From the NCBI GenBank assembly GCA_023053575.1, contig JAKZAP010000092.1, forward strand, positions 1 to 64,000: a stretch of 64,000 bases of DNA. Reading direction: 5' to 3'. Position numbers and translations under genes: made by a program. How positions within the stretch are numbered: position 1 is the first letter of the stretch; each line of letters starts with the position of its first letter. The notes beneath the pieces are model-generated. The model worked only from the letters and a program-made list of their open reading frames with translations. It was not told the DNA's origin and ran no database searches. The stretch comes from Branchinecta lynchi. Its lineage: Eukaryota > Arthropoda > Branchiopoda > Anostraca > Branchinectidae. Shown piece after piece: positions 10,946 through 24,013 of the stretch.

Positions 10946-13793
10946 CCACAAGGATTGTTTTCTCACAAGGTTTGTTTTCCTACTAGGTTTGTTTCCCCAC
11001 AAGGTTTGTTTTCCCACAAGGTTTGTTTTCCCCCAAGGTTTGTTTTCCCGCAAGGTTGGTTTTCCCACAAGGTTTGTTTTCCCACTGTGTTGGTTTTCCC
11101 AAAAGGTTCGCTTTCCCACAAGGTTGGTTTTCCCACAAGGTTGGTTTTCCCGCACAGTTGCTTACCCCATAAGGTTGGTTTTCCCACAAGGTTTGTTTTC
11201 TCACAAGGTTTGTTTTCCCACTAGGTTGTTTTTCCCACTAGGTTGGTTTTCCCACAAGGTTTGTTTTCCCACAAGCTTTGTTTTCCCCCAAGGTTGGTTT
11301 TCCCGCAAGGTTGGTTTTAACACAAGGTTTGTTTTCCCACTGTGTTGGTTTTCCCAAAAGGTTCGCTTTCCCGCAAGGTTGGTTTTCCCACAAGGTTTGT
11401 TTCCCCACAAGGTTTGTTTTCCCATAAGGTTTGTTTTCCCACAAGGTTTGTTTTCCCACAAGGTTTGTTTTCCCACAAGGTTTGTTTTCCCACAAGGTTG
11501 GTTTTCCCGAAAGGTTTGTTTCCCCACAAGATTTGTTTTCCCACTAGGTTTGTTTTCCCATAAGGTTGGTTTTCCCACAAGGTTTGTTTTCTCACAAGGT
11601 TTGTTTTCCCACTAGGTTTGTTTCCCCACAAGGTTTGTTTTCTCACAAGGTTTGTTTTCCCACAAGGTTTGTTTTCCCACAAGGTTTGTTTTCCCACAAG
11701 GTTTGTTTTCCCACAAGGTTGGTTTTCCCGAAAGGTTTGTTTCCCCACAAGGTTGGTTTTCCCACAAGGTTGGTATTCCCGCAGGGTTTGTTTTCCCACA
11801 AGGTTAGTTTTCCCGCAAGGTTTGTTTCCCCACAAGGTTTGTTTTCCCACAAGGATTGTTTTCCCACTAGGTTTGTTTCCCCACAAGGTTTGTTTTCCCA
11901 CAAGGTTTGTTTTCCCCCAAGGTTGGTTTTCCCGCAAGGTTGGTTTTCCCACAAGGTTTGTTTTCCCACTGTGTTGGTTTTCCCAAAAGGTTCGCTTTCC
12001 CACAAGGTTGGTCTTCCCACAAGGTTGGTTTTCCCGCAGGGTTGCTTTCCCCATAAGGTTGGTTTTCCCACAAGGTTTGTTTTCTCACAAGGTTTGTTTT
12101 CCCACTAGGTTGTTTTTCCCACTAGGTTGGTTTTCCCACAAGGTTTGATTTCCCACAAGCTTTTTTTTCCCCCAAGGTTGGTTTTCCCGCAAGGTTGGTT
12201 TTCCCACAAGGTTTGTTTTCCCACTGTGTTGGTTTTCCCAAAAGGTTCGCTTTCCCGCAAGGTTGGTTTTCCCACAAGGTTTGTTTCCCCACAAGGTTTG
12301 TTTTCCCATAAGGTTTGTTTTCCCACAAGGTTTGTTTTCCCACAAGGTTTGTTTTCCCACAAGGTTTGTTTTCCCACAAGGTTGGTTTTCCCGCAAGGTT
12401 TGTTTTCCCACAAGGTTTGTTTTCCCACTGTGTTGGTTTTCCCAAAAGGTTCGCTTCCCCACAAGGTTGGTTTTCCCACAAGGTTGGTTTTCCCGCAGGG
12501 TTGCTTTCAGCATAAGGTTTGTTTTCCCACAAGGTTTGTTCTCCCACAAGGTTTGTTTTCCCGCAAGGTTTGTTTTCCCACAAGGTTTGTTTTCCCACAA
12601 GGTTGGTTTTCCCGAAAGGTTTGTTTCCCCACAAGGTTTGTTTTCCCACAAGGTTTGTTTTCCCACTGTGTTGGTTTTCCCAAAAGGTTCGCTTTCCCAC
12701 AAGGTTGGTTTTCCCACAAGGTTGGTTTTCCCACAAGGTTGGTTTTCCCGCAGGGTTGCTTTCCCCATAAGGTTGGTTTTCCCACAAGGTTTGTTTTCTC
12801 ACAAGGTTTGTTTTCCCACTAGGTTGTTTGTCCCGCAGGGTTGCTTTCCCCATAAGGTTGGTTTTCCCACAAGGTTTGTTTTCCCACTGTGTTGGTTTTC
12901 CCAAAAGGTTCGCTTTCCCGCAAGGTTGGTTTTCCCACAAGGTTTGTTTCCCCACAAGGTTTGTTTTCCCACAAGGTTTGTTTTCCCACAAGGTTGGTTT
13001 TCCCGCAGGGTTGCTTTCCCCATAAGGTTGGTTTTCCCACAAGGTTTGTTTTCTCACAAGGTGTGTTTTCCCACAAGGTTGGTTTTCCCACAAGGTTGGT
13101 TTTCCCACAAGGTTGGTTTTCCCGCAGGGTTGCTTTCCCCATAAGGTTGGTTTTCCCACAAGGTTTGTTTTCTCACAAGGTTTGTTTTCCCACTAGGTTG
13201 TTTGTCCCGCAGGGTTGCTTTCCCCACAAGGTTTGTTTTCCCACAAGGTTTGTTTTCCCACAAGGTTGGTTTTCCCGAAAGGTTTGTTTCCCCAAAAGGT
13301 TGGTTTTCCCACAAGGTTGGTTTTCCCGCAGGGTTTGTTTTCCCACAAGGTTAGTTTTCCCGCAAGGTTTGTTTCCCCACAAGGTTTGTTTTCCCACAAG
13401 GTTTGTTTTCCCACTGTGTTGGTTTTCCCAAAAGGTTCGCTTTCCCAAAAGGTTGGTTTTCCCACAAGGTTGGTTTTCCCACAAGGTTGGTTTTCCCGCA
13501 GGGTTGCTTTCCCCATAAGGTTGGTTTTCCCAAAAGGTTCGCTTTCCCGCAAGGCTGGTTTTCCCACAAGGTTTGTTTCCCCACAATGTTTGTTTTCTCA
13601 CAAGGTTTGTTTTCCCACAAGGTTTGTTTTCCCACTGTGTTGGTTTTCCCAAAAGGTTCGCTTTCCCAAAAGGTTGGTTTTCCCACAAGGTTGGTTTTCC
13701 CACAAGGTTGGTTTTCCCGCAGGGTTGCTTTCCCCATAAGGTTGGTTTTCCCAAAAGGTTCGCTTTCCCGCAAGGCTGGTTTTCCCACAAGGT

Positions 13794-14600
13794 TTGTTTC
13801 CCCACAATGTTTGTTTTCTCACAAGGTTTGTTTTCCCACAAGGTTGGTTTTCCCGAAAGGTTTGTTTCCCCACAAGGTTGGTTTTCCCACAAGGCTGGTT
13901 TTCCCGCAGGGTTTGTTTTCCCACAAGGTTAGTTTTCCCGCAAGGTTTGTTTTCCCACAAGGTTAGTTTTCCCACAAGGTTTGTTTCCCCACAAGGTTTG
14001 TTTCCCCACAAGGTTTGTTTTCCCACAAGGATTGTTTTCTCACAAGGTTTGTTTTCCCACTGTGTTGGTTTTCCCAAGAGGTTCGCTTTCCCGCAAGGTT
14101 CGCTTTCCCGCAAGGTTGGTTTTCCCACAAGGTTTGTTTTCTCACAAGGTTTGTGCTCCCACTAGGTTTGTTTCCCCACAAGGTTTGTTTCCTCACAAGG
14201 TTTGTTTTCCCACTAGGTTGTTTTTCCCACTAGGTTGGTTTTCCCACAAGGTTTGTTTTCCCACAAGCTTTTTTTTCACCCAAGGTTGGTTTTCCCGCAA
14301 GGTTGGTTTTCCCACAAGGTTTGTTTTCCCACTGTTTTGGTTTTCCCAAAAGGTTCGATTTCCCGCAAGGTTGGTTTTCCCACAAGGTTTGTTTCCCCAC
14401 AAGGTTTGTTTTCCCATATGGTTTGTTTTCCCACAAGGTTTGTTTTCCCACAAGGTTTGTTTTCCCACAAGGTTTGTTTTTCCACAAGGTTGGTTTTCCC
14501 GCAAGGTTGCTTTCCCCATAAGGTTTGTTTTCCCACAAGGTTTGTTTTCCCACAAGGTTTGTTTTCCCACAAGGTTGGTTTTCCCGAAAGGTTTGTTTCC
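13794..14600 (-). repeat. Duplicated module with an 11-monomer length difference (partner 16189-16808)
   Basis: Bases 13794-13995 match 16189-16390 at an offset of 2,395 bp, and 14185-14600 match 16393-16808 at an offset of 2,208 bp. The difference is exactly 187 bp, eleven monomers. Shared rare variants include the CCACAATG monomer, CATATGG (near 14415 and 16623) and CTGTTTTGG (near 14332 and 16540). Confidence 0.75.
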
Positions 14601-16188
14601 CCACAAGGTTGGTTTTCCCACAAGGTTGGTTTTCCCGCAGGGTTTGTTTTCCCACAAGGTTAGTTTTCCCACAAGGTTGGTTTTTCCGAAAGGTTTGTTT
14701 CCCCACAAGGTGGGTTTTCCCACAAGGTTGGTTTTCCCGAAAGGTTTGTTTCCACAAGGTTGGTTTTCCCACAAGGTTGGTTTTCCCGCAGGGTTTGTTT
14801 TCCCACAAGGTTAGTTTTCCCACAAGGTTGGTTTTCCCACAAGGTTGGTTTTCCCGCAGGGTTGCTTTCCCCATAAGGTTGGTTTTCCCACAAGGTTTGT
14901 TTTCTCACAAGGTTTGTTTTCCCACTAGGTTGTTTTTCCCACTAGGTTGGTTTTCCGAAAAGGTTTGTTTTCCCACAAGCTTTGTTTTCCCCCAAGGTTG
15001 GTTTTCCCGCAAGGTTGGTTTACCCAAAAGGTTTGTTTTCCCACTGTGTTGGTTTTCCCAAAAGGTTCCCTTTCCCAAAAGGTTCGCTTTCCCGCAAGGT
15101 TGGTTTTCCCACAAGGTTTGTTTCCCCACAAGGTTTGTTTTCCCACAAGGTTTGTTTTCCCACAAGGTTGGTTTTTCCGAAAGGTTTGTTTCCCCACAAG
15201 GTGGGTTTTCCCACAAGGTTGGTTTTCCCGCAGGTTTTGTTTTCCCACAAGGTTAGTTTTCCCTTAAGGTTTGTTTCCCCACAAGGTTTGTTTTCCCACA
15301 AGGTTTGTTTTCCCACAAGGTTGGTTTTCCCGAAAGGTTTGTTTCCCCACAAGTTTTGTTTTCCCACAAGGTTGGTTTTCCCGCAGGGTTTGTTTTCCCA
15401 CAAGGTTAGTTTTCCCGCAAGGTTTGTTTCCCCACAAGGTTTGTTTTCCCACAAGGTTTGTTTTCCCACTGTGTTGGTTTTCCCAAAAGGTTCGCTTTCC
15501 CACAAGGTTGGTTTTCCCACAAGGTTGGTTTTCCCACAAGGTTGGTTTTCCCGCAGGGTTGCTTTCCCCATAAGGTTGGTTTTCCCACAAGGTTTGTTTT
15601 CTCACAAGGTTTGTTTTCCCACTAGGTTGTTTGTCCCGCAGGGTTGCTTTCCCCATAAGGTTGGTTTTCCCACAAGGTTTGTTTTCCCACTGTGTTGGTT
15701 TTCCCAAAAGGTTCGCTTTCCCGCAAGGTTGGTTTTCCCACAAGGTTTGTTTCCCCACAAGGTTTTGTTTTCCCACAAGGTTTGTTTTCCCACTGTGTTG
15801 GTTTTCCCAAAAGGTTCGCTTTCCCGCAAGGTTGGTTTTCCCACAAGGTTTGTTTCCCCACAAGGTTTGTTTTCCCACAAGGTTGGTTTTCCCGAAAGGT
15901 TTGTTTCCCCACAAGGTTGGTTTTCCCACAAGGTTGGTTTTCCCGCAGGGTTTTTTTTCCCACAAGGTTAGTTTTCCCGCAAGGTTTGTTTCCCCACAAG
16001 GTTTGTTTTCCCACAAGGTTTGTTTTCCCACTGTGTTGGTTTTCCCAAAAGGTTCGCTTTCCCAAAAGGTTGGTTTTCCCACAAGGTTGGTTTTCCCACA
16101 AGGTTGGTTTTCCCGCAGGGTGCTTTCCCCATAAGGTTGGTTTTCCCAAAAGGTTCGCTTTCCCGCAAGGCTGGTTTTTCCACAAGGT

Positions 16189-16808
16189 TTGTTTCCCCAC
16201 AATGTTTGTTTTCTCACAAGGTCTGTTTTCCCACAAGGTTGGTTTTCCCGAAAGGTTTGTTTCCCCACAAGGTTGGTTTTCCCACAAGGCTGGTTTTCCC
16301 GCAGGGTTTGTTTTCCCACAAGGTTAGTTTTCCCGCAAGGTTTGTTTTCCCACAAGGTTAGTTTTCCCACAAGGTTTGTTTCCCCACAAGGTTTGTTTCC
16401 TCACAAGGTTTGTTTTCCCACTAGGTTGTTTTTCCCACTAGGTTGGTTTTCCCACAAGGTTTGTTTTCCCACAAGCTTTTTTTTCACCCAATGTTGGTTT
16501 TCCCGCAAGGTTGGTTTTCCCACAAGGTTTGTTTTCCCACTGTTTTGGTTTTCCCAAAAGGTTCGATTTCCCGCAAGGTTGGTTTTCCCACAAGGTTTGT
16601 TTCCCCACAAGGTTTGTTTTCCCATATGGTTTGTTTTCCCACAAGGTTTGTTTTCCCACAAGGTTTGTTTTCCCACAAGGTTTGTTTTCCCACAAGGTTG
16701 GTTTTCCCGCAAGGTTGCTTTCCCCATAAGGTTTGTTTTCCCACAAGGTTTGTTTTCCCACAAGGTTTGTTTTCCCACAAGGTTGGTTTTCCCGAAAGGT
16801 TTGTTTCC
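16189..16808 (-). repeat. Duplicated module, shorter copy (partner 13794-14600)
   Basis: Second copy of the 13794-14600 module, lacking 187 bp relative to it. After about 16808 it diverges: TTCCCTTTCCC here, GGTTGGTTTTCCC in the first copy. Confidence 0.75.
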
Positions 16809-18001
16809 CCACAAGGTTCCCTTTCCCAAAAGTTTCGCTTTCCCGCAAGGTTGGTTTTCCCACAAGGTTTGTTTCCCCACAAGGTTTGTTTTCCCACAAG
16901 GTTTGTTTTCCCACAAGGTTGGTTTTTCCGAAAGGTTTGTTTCCCCACAAGGTGGGTTTTCCCACAAGGTTGGTTTTCCCGCAGGGTTTGTTTTCCCACA
17001 AGGTTAGTTTTCCCTTAAGGTTTGTTTCCCCACAAGGTTTGTTTTCCCACAAGGTTTGTTTTCCCACAAGGTTGGTTTTCCCGAAAGGTTTGTTTCCCCA
17101 CAAGGTTGGTTTTCCCACAAGGTTGGTTTTCCCGCAGGGTTTGTTTTCCCACAAGGTTAGTTTTCCCGCAAGGTTTGTTTCCCCACAAGGTTTGTTTTCC
17201 CACAAGGTTTGTTTTCCCACTGTGTTGGTTTTCCCAAAAGGTTCGCTTTCCCACAAGGTTGGTTTTCCCACAAGGTTTGTTTTCCCACAAGGTTAGTTTT
17301 CCCACAAGGTTTGTTTCCCCACAAGGTTTGTTTCCCCACAAGGTTTGTTTTCCCACAAGGTTTGTTTTCCCCCAAGGTTGGTTTTCCCGCAAGGTTGGTT
17401 TTCCCACAAGGTTTGTTTTCCCACTGTGTTGGTTTTCCCAAAAGGTTCGCTTTCCCACAAGGTTGGTTTTCCCACAAGGTTGGTTTTCCCGCAGGGTTGC
17501 TTTCCCCATAAGGTTTGTTTTCCCACTAGGTTGTGTTTCCCACTAGGTTGGTCTTCCCACAAGGTTTGTTTTCCCACAAGCTTTGTTTTCCTCCAAGGTT
17601 GGTTTTCCCGCAAGGTTGGTTTTCCCACAAGGTTTGTTTTCCCACTTTGTTGGTTTTCCCAAAAGGTTCGCTTTCCCGCAAGGTTGGTTTTCCCACAAGG
17701 TTTGTTTCCCCACAAGGATTGTTTTCTCACAAGGTTTGTTTTCCCACTAGGTTTGTTTCCCCACAAGGTTTGTTTTCCCACAAGGTTTGTTTTCCCCCAA
17801 GGCTGGTTTTCCCGCAAGGTTGGTTTTCCCACAAGGTTTGTTTTCCCACTGTGTTGGTTTTCCCAAAAGGTTCGCTTTCCCACAAGGTTCGTTTTCCCAC
17901 AAGGTTGGTTTTCCCACAAGGTTGGTTTTCCCGCAGGGTTGCTTTCCCCATAAGGTTGGTTTTCCCACAAGGTTTGTTTTCTCACAAGGTTTGTTTTCCC
18001 A

Positions 18002-18750
18002 CTAGGTTGTTTTTCCCACTAGGTTGGTTTTCCGAAAAGGTTTGTTTTCCCACAAGCTTTGTTTTCCCCCAAGGTTGGTTTTCCCACAAGGTTTGTTTCC
18101 CCACAATGTTTGTTTTCTCACAAGGTTTGTTTTCCCACAAGGTTGGTTTTCCCGAAAGGTTTGTTTCCCCACAAGGTTGGTTTTCCCACAAGGCTGGTTT
18201 TCCCGCAGGGTTTGTTTTCCCACAAGGTTAGTTTTCCCGCAAGGTTTGTTTTCCCACAAGGTTAGTTTTGCCACAAGGTTTGTTTCCCCACAAGGTTTGT
18301 TTCCCCACAAGGTTTGTTTTCCCACAAGGATTGTTTTCTCACAAGGTTTGTTTTCCCACTGTGTTGGTTTTCCCAAAAGGTTCGCTTTCCCGCAAGGTTC
18401 GCTTTCCCACAAGGTTTGTTTTCCCACAAGCTTTGTTTTCCCCCAAGGTTGGTTTTCCCGCAAGGTTGGTTTTCCCACAAGGTTTGTTTTTCCACTTTGT
18501 TGGTTTTCCCAAAAGGTTCGCTTTCCCGCAAGGTTGGTTTTCCCTCAAGGTTTGTTTCCCCACAAGGTTTGTTTTCCCACAAGGTTTGTTTTTCCACAAG
18601 GTTGGTTTTCCCGAAAGTTTTGTTTCCCCACAAGGTTGGTTTTCCCACAAGGTTGTTTTTCCCGCAGGGTTTGTTTTCCCACAAGGTTAGTTTTCCCACA
18701 AGGTTGGTTTTCCCACAAGGTTGGTTTTCCCGCAGGGTTGCTTTCCCCAT
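18002..18750 (-). repeat. Repeated module, copy 1 of 4
   Basis: First of four copies of a module starting with CCGAAAAGGTTTG next to CACAAGCTTTG. The next copy is 1,722 bp downstream (18059 aligns with 19781). This copy has more private changes than the others, for example TTGCCACAAGG near 18269. Confidence 0.72.
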
Positions 18751-19723
18751 AAGGTTGGTTTTCCCACAAGGTTTGTTTTCTCACAAGGTTTGTTTTCCCA
18801 CTAGGTTGTTTTTCCCACTAGGTTGGTTTTCCGAAAAGGTTTGTTTTCCCACAAGCTTTGTTTTCCCCCAAGGTTGGTTTTCCCGCAAGGTTGGTTTACC
18901 CAAAAGGTTTGTTTTCCCACTGTGTTGGTTTTCCCAAAAGGTTCTCTTTCCCAAAAGGTTCGCTTTCCCGCAAGGGTTGGTTGTTCCCACAAGGTTTGTT
19001 TCCCCACAAGGTTTGTTTTCCCACAAGGTTGGTTTTTCCGAAAGGTTTGTTTCCCCACAAGGTTGGTTTTCCCACAAGGTTGGTTTTCCCGCAGGGTTTG
19101 TTTTCCCCACAAGGTTAGTTTTCCCTTAAGGTTTGTTTCCCCACAAGGTTTGTTTTCCCACAAGCTTTGTTTTCCCACAAGGTTTGTTTTCCCACTTTGT
19201 TGGTTTTCCCAAAAGGTTCGCTTTCCCGCAAGGCTGGTTTTCCCACAAGGTTTGTTTCCCCACAAGGTTTGTTTTCCCACAAGGTTTGTTTTCCCACAAG
19301 GTTGGTTTTCCCGAAAGGTTTGTTTCCCCACAAGGTTGGTTTTCCCACAAGGTTGGTTTTCCCGCAGGGTTTGTTTTCCCACAAGGTTAGTTTTCCCGCA
19401 AGGTTTGTTTCCCCACAAGGTTTGTTTTCCCACAAGGATTGTTTTCTCACAAGGTTTGTTTTCCCACTAGGTTTGTTTCCCCACAAGGTTTGTTTTCCCA
19501 CAAGGTTTTTATTTTCCCCCAAGGTTGGTTTTCCCGCGAGGTTGGTTTTCCCACAAGGTTTGTTTTCCCACTGTGTTGGTTTTCCCAAAAGGTTCGCTTT
19601 CCCACAAGGTTCGTTTTCCCACAAGGTTGGTTTTCCCACAAGGTTGGTTTTCCCGCAGGGTTGCTTTCCCCATAAGGTTGGTTTTCCCACAAGGTTTGTT
19701 TTCTCACAAGGTTTGTTTTCCCA

Positions 19724-21513
19724 CTAGGTTGTTTTTCCCACTAGGTTGGTTTTCCGAAAAGGTTTGTTTTCCCACAAGCTTTGTTTTCCCCCAAGGTTGG
19801 TTTTCCCACAAGGTTTGTTTCCCCACAATGTTTGTTTTCTCACAAGGTTTGTTTTCCCACAAGGTTGGTTTTCCCGAAAGGTTTGTTTCCCCACAAGGTT
19901 GGTTTTCCCACAAGGCTGGTTTTCCCGCAGGGTTTGTTTTCCCACAAGGTTAGTTTTCCCGCAAGGTTTGTTTTCCCACAAGGTTAGTTTTCCCACAAGG
20001 TTTGTTTCCCCACAAGGTTTGTTTCCCCACAAGGTTTGTTTTCCCACAAGGATTGTTTTCTCACAAGGTTTGTTTTCCCACTGTGTTGGTTTTCCCAAAA
20101 GGTTCGCTTTCCCGCAAGGTTCGCTTTCCCACAAGGTTTTTTTTCCCACAAGCTTTGTTTTCCCCCAAGGTTGGTTTTCCTGCAAGGTTGGTTTTCCCAC
20201 AAGGTTTGTTTTCCCAGTTTGTTGGTTTTCCCAAAAGGTTCGCTTTCCCGCAAGGTTGGTTTTCCCACAAGGTTTGTTTCCCCACAAGGTTTGTTTTCCC
20301 ACAAGGTTTGTTTTTCCACAAGGTTGGTTTTCCCGAAAGGTTTGTTTCCCCACAAGGTTGGTTTTCCCACAAGGTTGGTTTTCCCGCAGGGTTTGTTTTC
20401 CCACAAGGTTAGTTTTCCCACAAGGTTTGTTTCCCCACAAGGTTTGTTTTCCCACAAGGATTGTTTTCTCACAAGGTTTGTTTTCCCACTAGGTTTGTTT
20501 CCCCACAAGGTTTGTTTTCCCACAAGGTTTGTTTTCCCCCAAGGTTGGTTTTCCCGCAAGGTTGGTTTTCCCACAAGGTTTGTTTTCCCACTGTGTTGGT
20601 TTTCCCAAAAGGTTCGCTTTCCCGCAAGGTTGGTTTTCCCCCAAGGTTGGTTTTCCCGCAGGGTTTGTTTTCCCACAAGGTTAGTTTTCCCGCAAGGTTT
20701 GTTTCCCCACAAGGTTTGTTTTCCCACAAGGTTTGTTTTCCCACTGTGTTGGTTTTCCCAAAAGGTTCGCTTTCCCACAAGGTTGGTTTTCCCGCAGGGT
20801 TGCATTCCCCATCAGGTTGGTTTTCCCACAAGGTTTGTTTTCTCACAAGGTTTGTTTTCCCACTAGGTTGTTTTTCCCACTAGGTTGGTTTTCCCACAAG
20901 GTTTGTTTTCCCACAAGCTTTGTTGTCCCCCAAGGTTGGTTTTTCCCACTAGGTTGGTTTTCCCACAAGGTTAGTTTTCCCTTAAGGTTTGTTTCCCCAC
21001 AAGGTTTGTTTTCCCACAAGGTTTGTTTTCCCACAAGGTTGGTTTTCCCGAAAGGTTTGTTTCCCCACAAGGTTGATTTTCCCACAAGGTTGGTTTTCCC
21101 GCAGGGTTTGTTTTCCCACAAGGTTATTTTTCCCGCAAGGTTTGTTTCCCCACAAGGTTTGTTTTCCCACAAGGTTTGTTTTCCCACTGTGTTGGTTTTC
21201 CCAAAAGGTTCGCTTTCCCACAAGGTTGGTTTTCCCACAAGGTTTGTTTTCCCACAAGGTTAGTTTTCCCACAAGGTTTGTTTCCCCACAAGGTTTGTTT
21301 CCCCACAAGGTTTGTTTTCCCACAAGGTTTGTTTTCCCCCAAGGTTGGTTTTCCCGCAAGGTTGGTTTTCCCACAAGGTTTGTTTTCCCACTGTGTTGGT
21401 TTTCCCAAAAGGTTCGCTTTCCCACAAGGCTGGTTTTCCCACAAGGTTGGTTTTCCCGCAGGGTTGCTTTCCCCATAAGGTTTGTTTTCCCACTAGGTTG
21501 TGTTTCCCACTAG
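19724..21513 (-). repeat. Repeated module, copy 2 of 4
   Basis: Matches 22190-24013 (offset 2,466 bp, rising to 2,500 bp after two monomers are gained) and 26509-27680 (offset 6,785 bp). Translations of 243-248 codons are identical between this copy and the 22190 copy. Shared rare variants: CCCAGTTTG (near 20214, 22680, 26999) and TTTTCCTGCAAGG (near 20177, 22643, 26962). Confidence 0.8.
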
Positions 21514-22189
21514 GTTGGTCTTCCCACAAGGTTTGTTTTCCCACAAGCTTTATTTTCCCCCAAGGTTGGTTTTCCCGCAAGGTTGGTTTTCCCACAAGGT
21601 TTGTTTTCCCACTTTGTTGGTTTTCCCAAAAGGTTCGCTTTCCCGCAAGGCTGGTTTTCCCACAAGGTTTGTTTCCCCACAAGGTTTGTTTTCCCACAAG
21701 GTTTGTTTTCCCACTGTGTTGGTTTTCCCAAAAGGTTCGCTTTCCCACCAGGCTGGTTTTCCCACAAGGTTGGTTTTCCCGCAGGGTTGCTTTCCCCATA
21801 AGGTTTGTTTTCCCACTAGGTTGTGTTTCCCACTAGGTTGGTCTTCCCACAAGGTTTGTTTTCCCACAAGCTTTGTTTTCCCCCAAGGTTGGTTTTCCCG
21901 CAAGGTTGGTTTTCCCACAAGGTTTGTTTTCCCACTTTGTTGGTTTTCCCAAAAGGTTCGCTTTCCCGCAAGGCTGGTTTTCCCACAAGGTTTGTTTTCC
22001 CACAAGCTTTGTTTTCCCCCAAGGTTTGTTTTCCCACAAGGTTTGTTTTCCCCCAAGGTTGGTTTTCCCGCGAGGTTGGTTTTCCCACAAGGTTTGTTTT
22101 CCCACTGTGTTGGTTTTCCCAAAAGGTTCGCTTTCCCACAAGGTTCGTTTTCCCACAAGGTTTGTTTTCTCACAAGGTTTGTTTTCCCA

Positions 22190-24013
22190 CTAGGTTGTTT
22201 TTCCCACGAGGTTGGTTTTCCGAAAAGGTTTGTTTTCCCACAAGCTTTGTTTTCCCCCAAGGTTGGTTTTCCCACAAGGTTTGTTTCCCCACAATGTTTG
22301 TTTTCTCACAAGGTTTGTTTTCCCACAAGGTTGGTTTTCCCGAAAGGTTTGTTTCCCCACAAGGTTGGTTTTCCCACAAGGCTGGTTTTCCCGCAGGGTT
22401 TGTTTTCCCACAAGGTTAGTTTTCCCGCAAGGTTTGTTTTCCCACAAGGTTAGTTTTCCCACAAGGTTTGTTTCCCCACAAGGTTTGTTTCCCCACAAGG
22501 TTTGTTTTCCCACAAGGATTGTTTTCTCACAAGGTTTGTTTTCCCACTGTGTTGGTTTTCCCAAAAGGTTCGCTTTCCCGCAAGGTTCGCTTTCCCACAA
22601 GGTTTTTTTTCCCACAAGCTTTGTTTTCCCCCAAGGTTGGTTTTCCTGCAAGGTTGGTTTTCCCACAAGGTTTGTTTTCCCAGTTTGTTGGTTTTCCCAA
22701 AAGGTTCGCTTTCCCGCAAGGTTGGTTTTCCCACAAGGTTTGTTTCCCCACAAGGTTTGTTTTCCCACAAGGTTTGTTTTTCCACAAGGTTGGTTTTCCC
22801 GAAAGGTTTGTTTCCCCACAAGGTTGGTTTTCCCACAAGGTTGGTTTTCCCGCAGGGTTTGTTTTCCCACAAGGTTAGTTTTCCCACAAGGTTTGTTTCC
22901 CCACAAGGTTTGTTTTCCCACAAGGATTGTTTTCTCACAAGGTTTGTTTTCCCACTAGGTTTGTTTCCCCACAAGGTTTGTTTTCCCACAAGGTTTGTTT
23001 TCCCCCAAGGTTGGTTTTCCCGCAAGGTTGGTTTTCCCACAAGGTTTGTTTTCCCACTGTGTTGGTTTTCCCAAAAGGTTCGCTTTCCCGCAAGGTTGGT
23101 TTTCCCCCAAGGTTGGTTTTCCCGCAGGGTTTGTTTTCCCACAAGGTTAGTTTTCCCGCAAGGTTTGTTTCCCCACAAGGTTTGTTTTCCCACAAGGTTT
23201 GTTTTCCCACTGTGTTGGTTTTCCCAAAAGGTTCGCTTTCCCACAAGGTTGGTTTTCCCACAAGGTTGGTTTTCCCACAAGGTTGGTTTTCCCGCAGGGT
23301 TGCTTTCCCCATCAGGTTGGTTTTCCCACAAGGTTTGTTTTCTCACAAGGTTTGTTTTCCCACTAGGTTGTTTTTCCCACTAGGTTGGTTTTCCCACAAG
23401 GTTTGTTTTCCCACAAGCTTTGTTTTCCCCCAAGGTTGGTTTTTCCCACTAGGTTGGTTTTCCCACAAGGTTAGTTTTCCCTTAAGGTTTGTTTCCCCAC
23501 AAGGTTTGTTTTCCCACAAGGTTTGTTTTCCCACAAGGTTGGTTTTCCCGAAAGGTTTGTTTCCCCACAAGGTTGGTTTTCCCACAAGGTTGGTTTTCCC
23601 GCAGGGTTTGTTTTCCCACAAGGTTATTTTTCCCGCAAGGTTTGTTTCCCCACAAGGTTTGTTTTCCCACAAGGTTTGTTTTCCCACTGTGTTGGTTTTC
23701 CCAAAAGGTTCGCTTTCCCACAAGGTTGGTTTTCCCACAAGGTTTGTTTTCCCACAAGGTTAGTTTTCCCACAGGGTTTGTTTCCCCACAAGGTTTGTTT
23801 CCCCACAAGGTTTGTTTTCCCACAAGGTTTGTTTTACCCCAAGGTTGGTTTTCCCGCAAGGTTGGTTTTCCCACAAGGTTTGTTTTCCCACTGTGTTGGT
23901 TTTCCCAAAAGGTTCGCTTTCCCACAAGGCTGGTTTTCCCACAAGGTTGGTTTTCCCGCAGGGTTGCTTTCCCCATAAGGTTTGTTTTCCCACTAGGTTG
24001 TGTTTCCCACTAG
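22190..24013 (-). repeat. Repeated module, copy 3 of 4
   Basis: Third copy, nearly identical to 19724-21513 apart from a two-monomer difference near 23250. Its distal part belongs to the 1,496-bp tandem duplication that starts near 23528. Confidence 0.8.

Noticed and set aside
10115..11224. 369-codon open frame spanning the orientation switch
   Set aside because: It joins forward-cycle residues to reverse-cycle residues at the inversion seam and is open only because both cycles lack stops.
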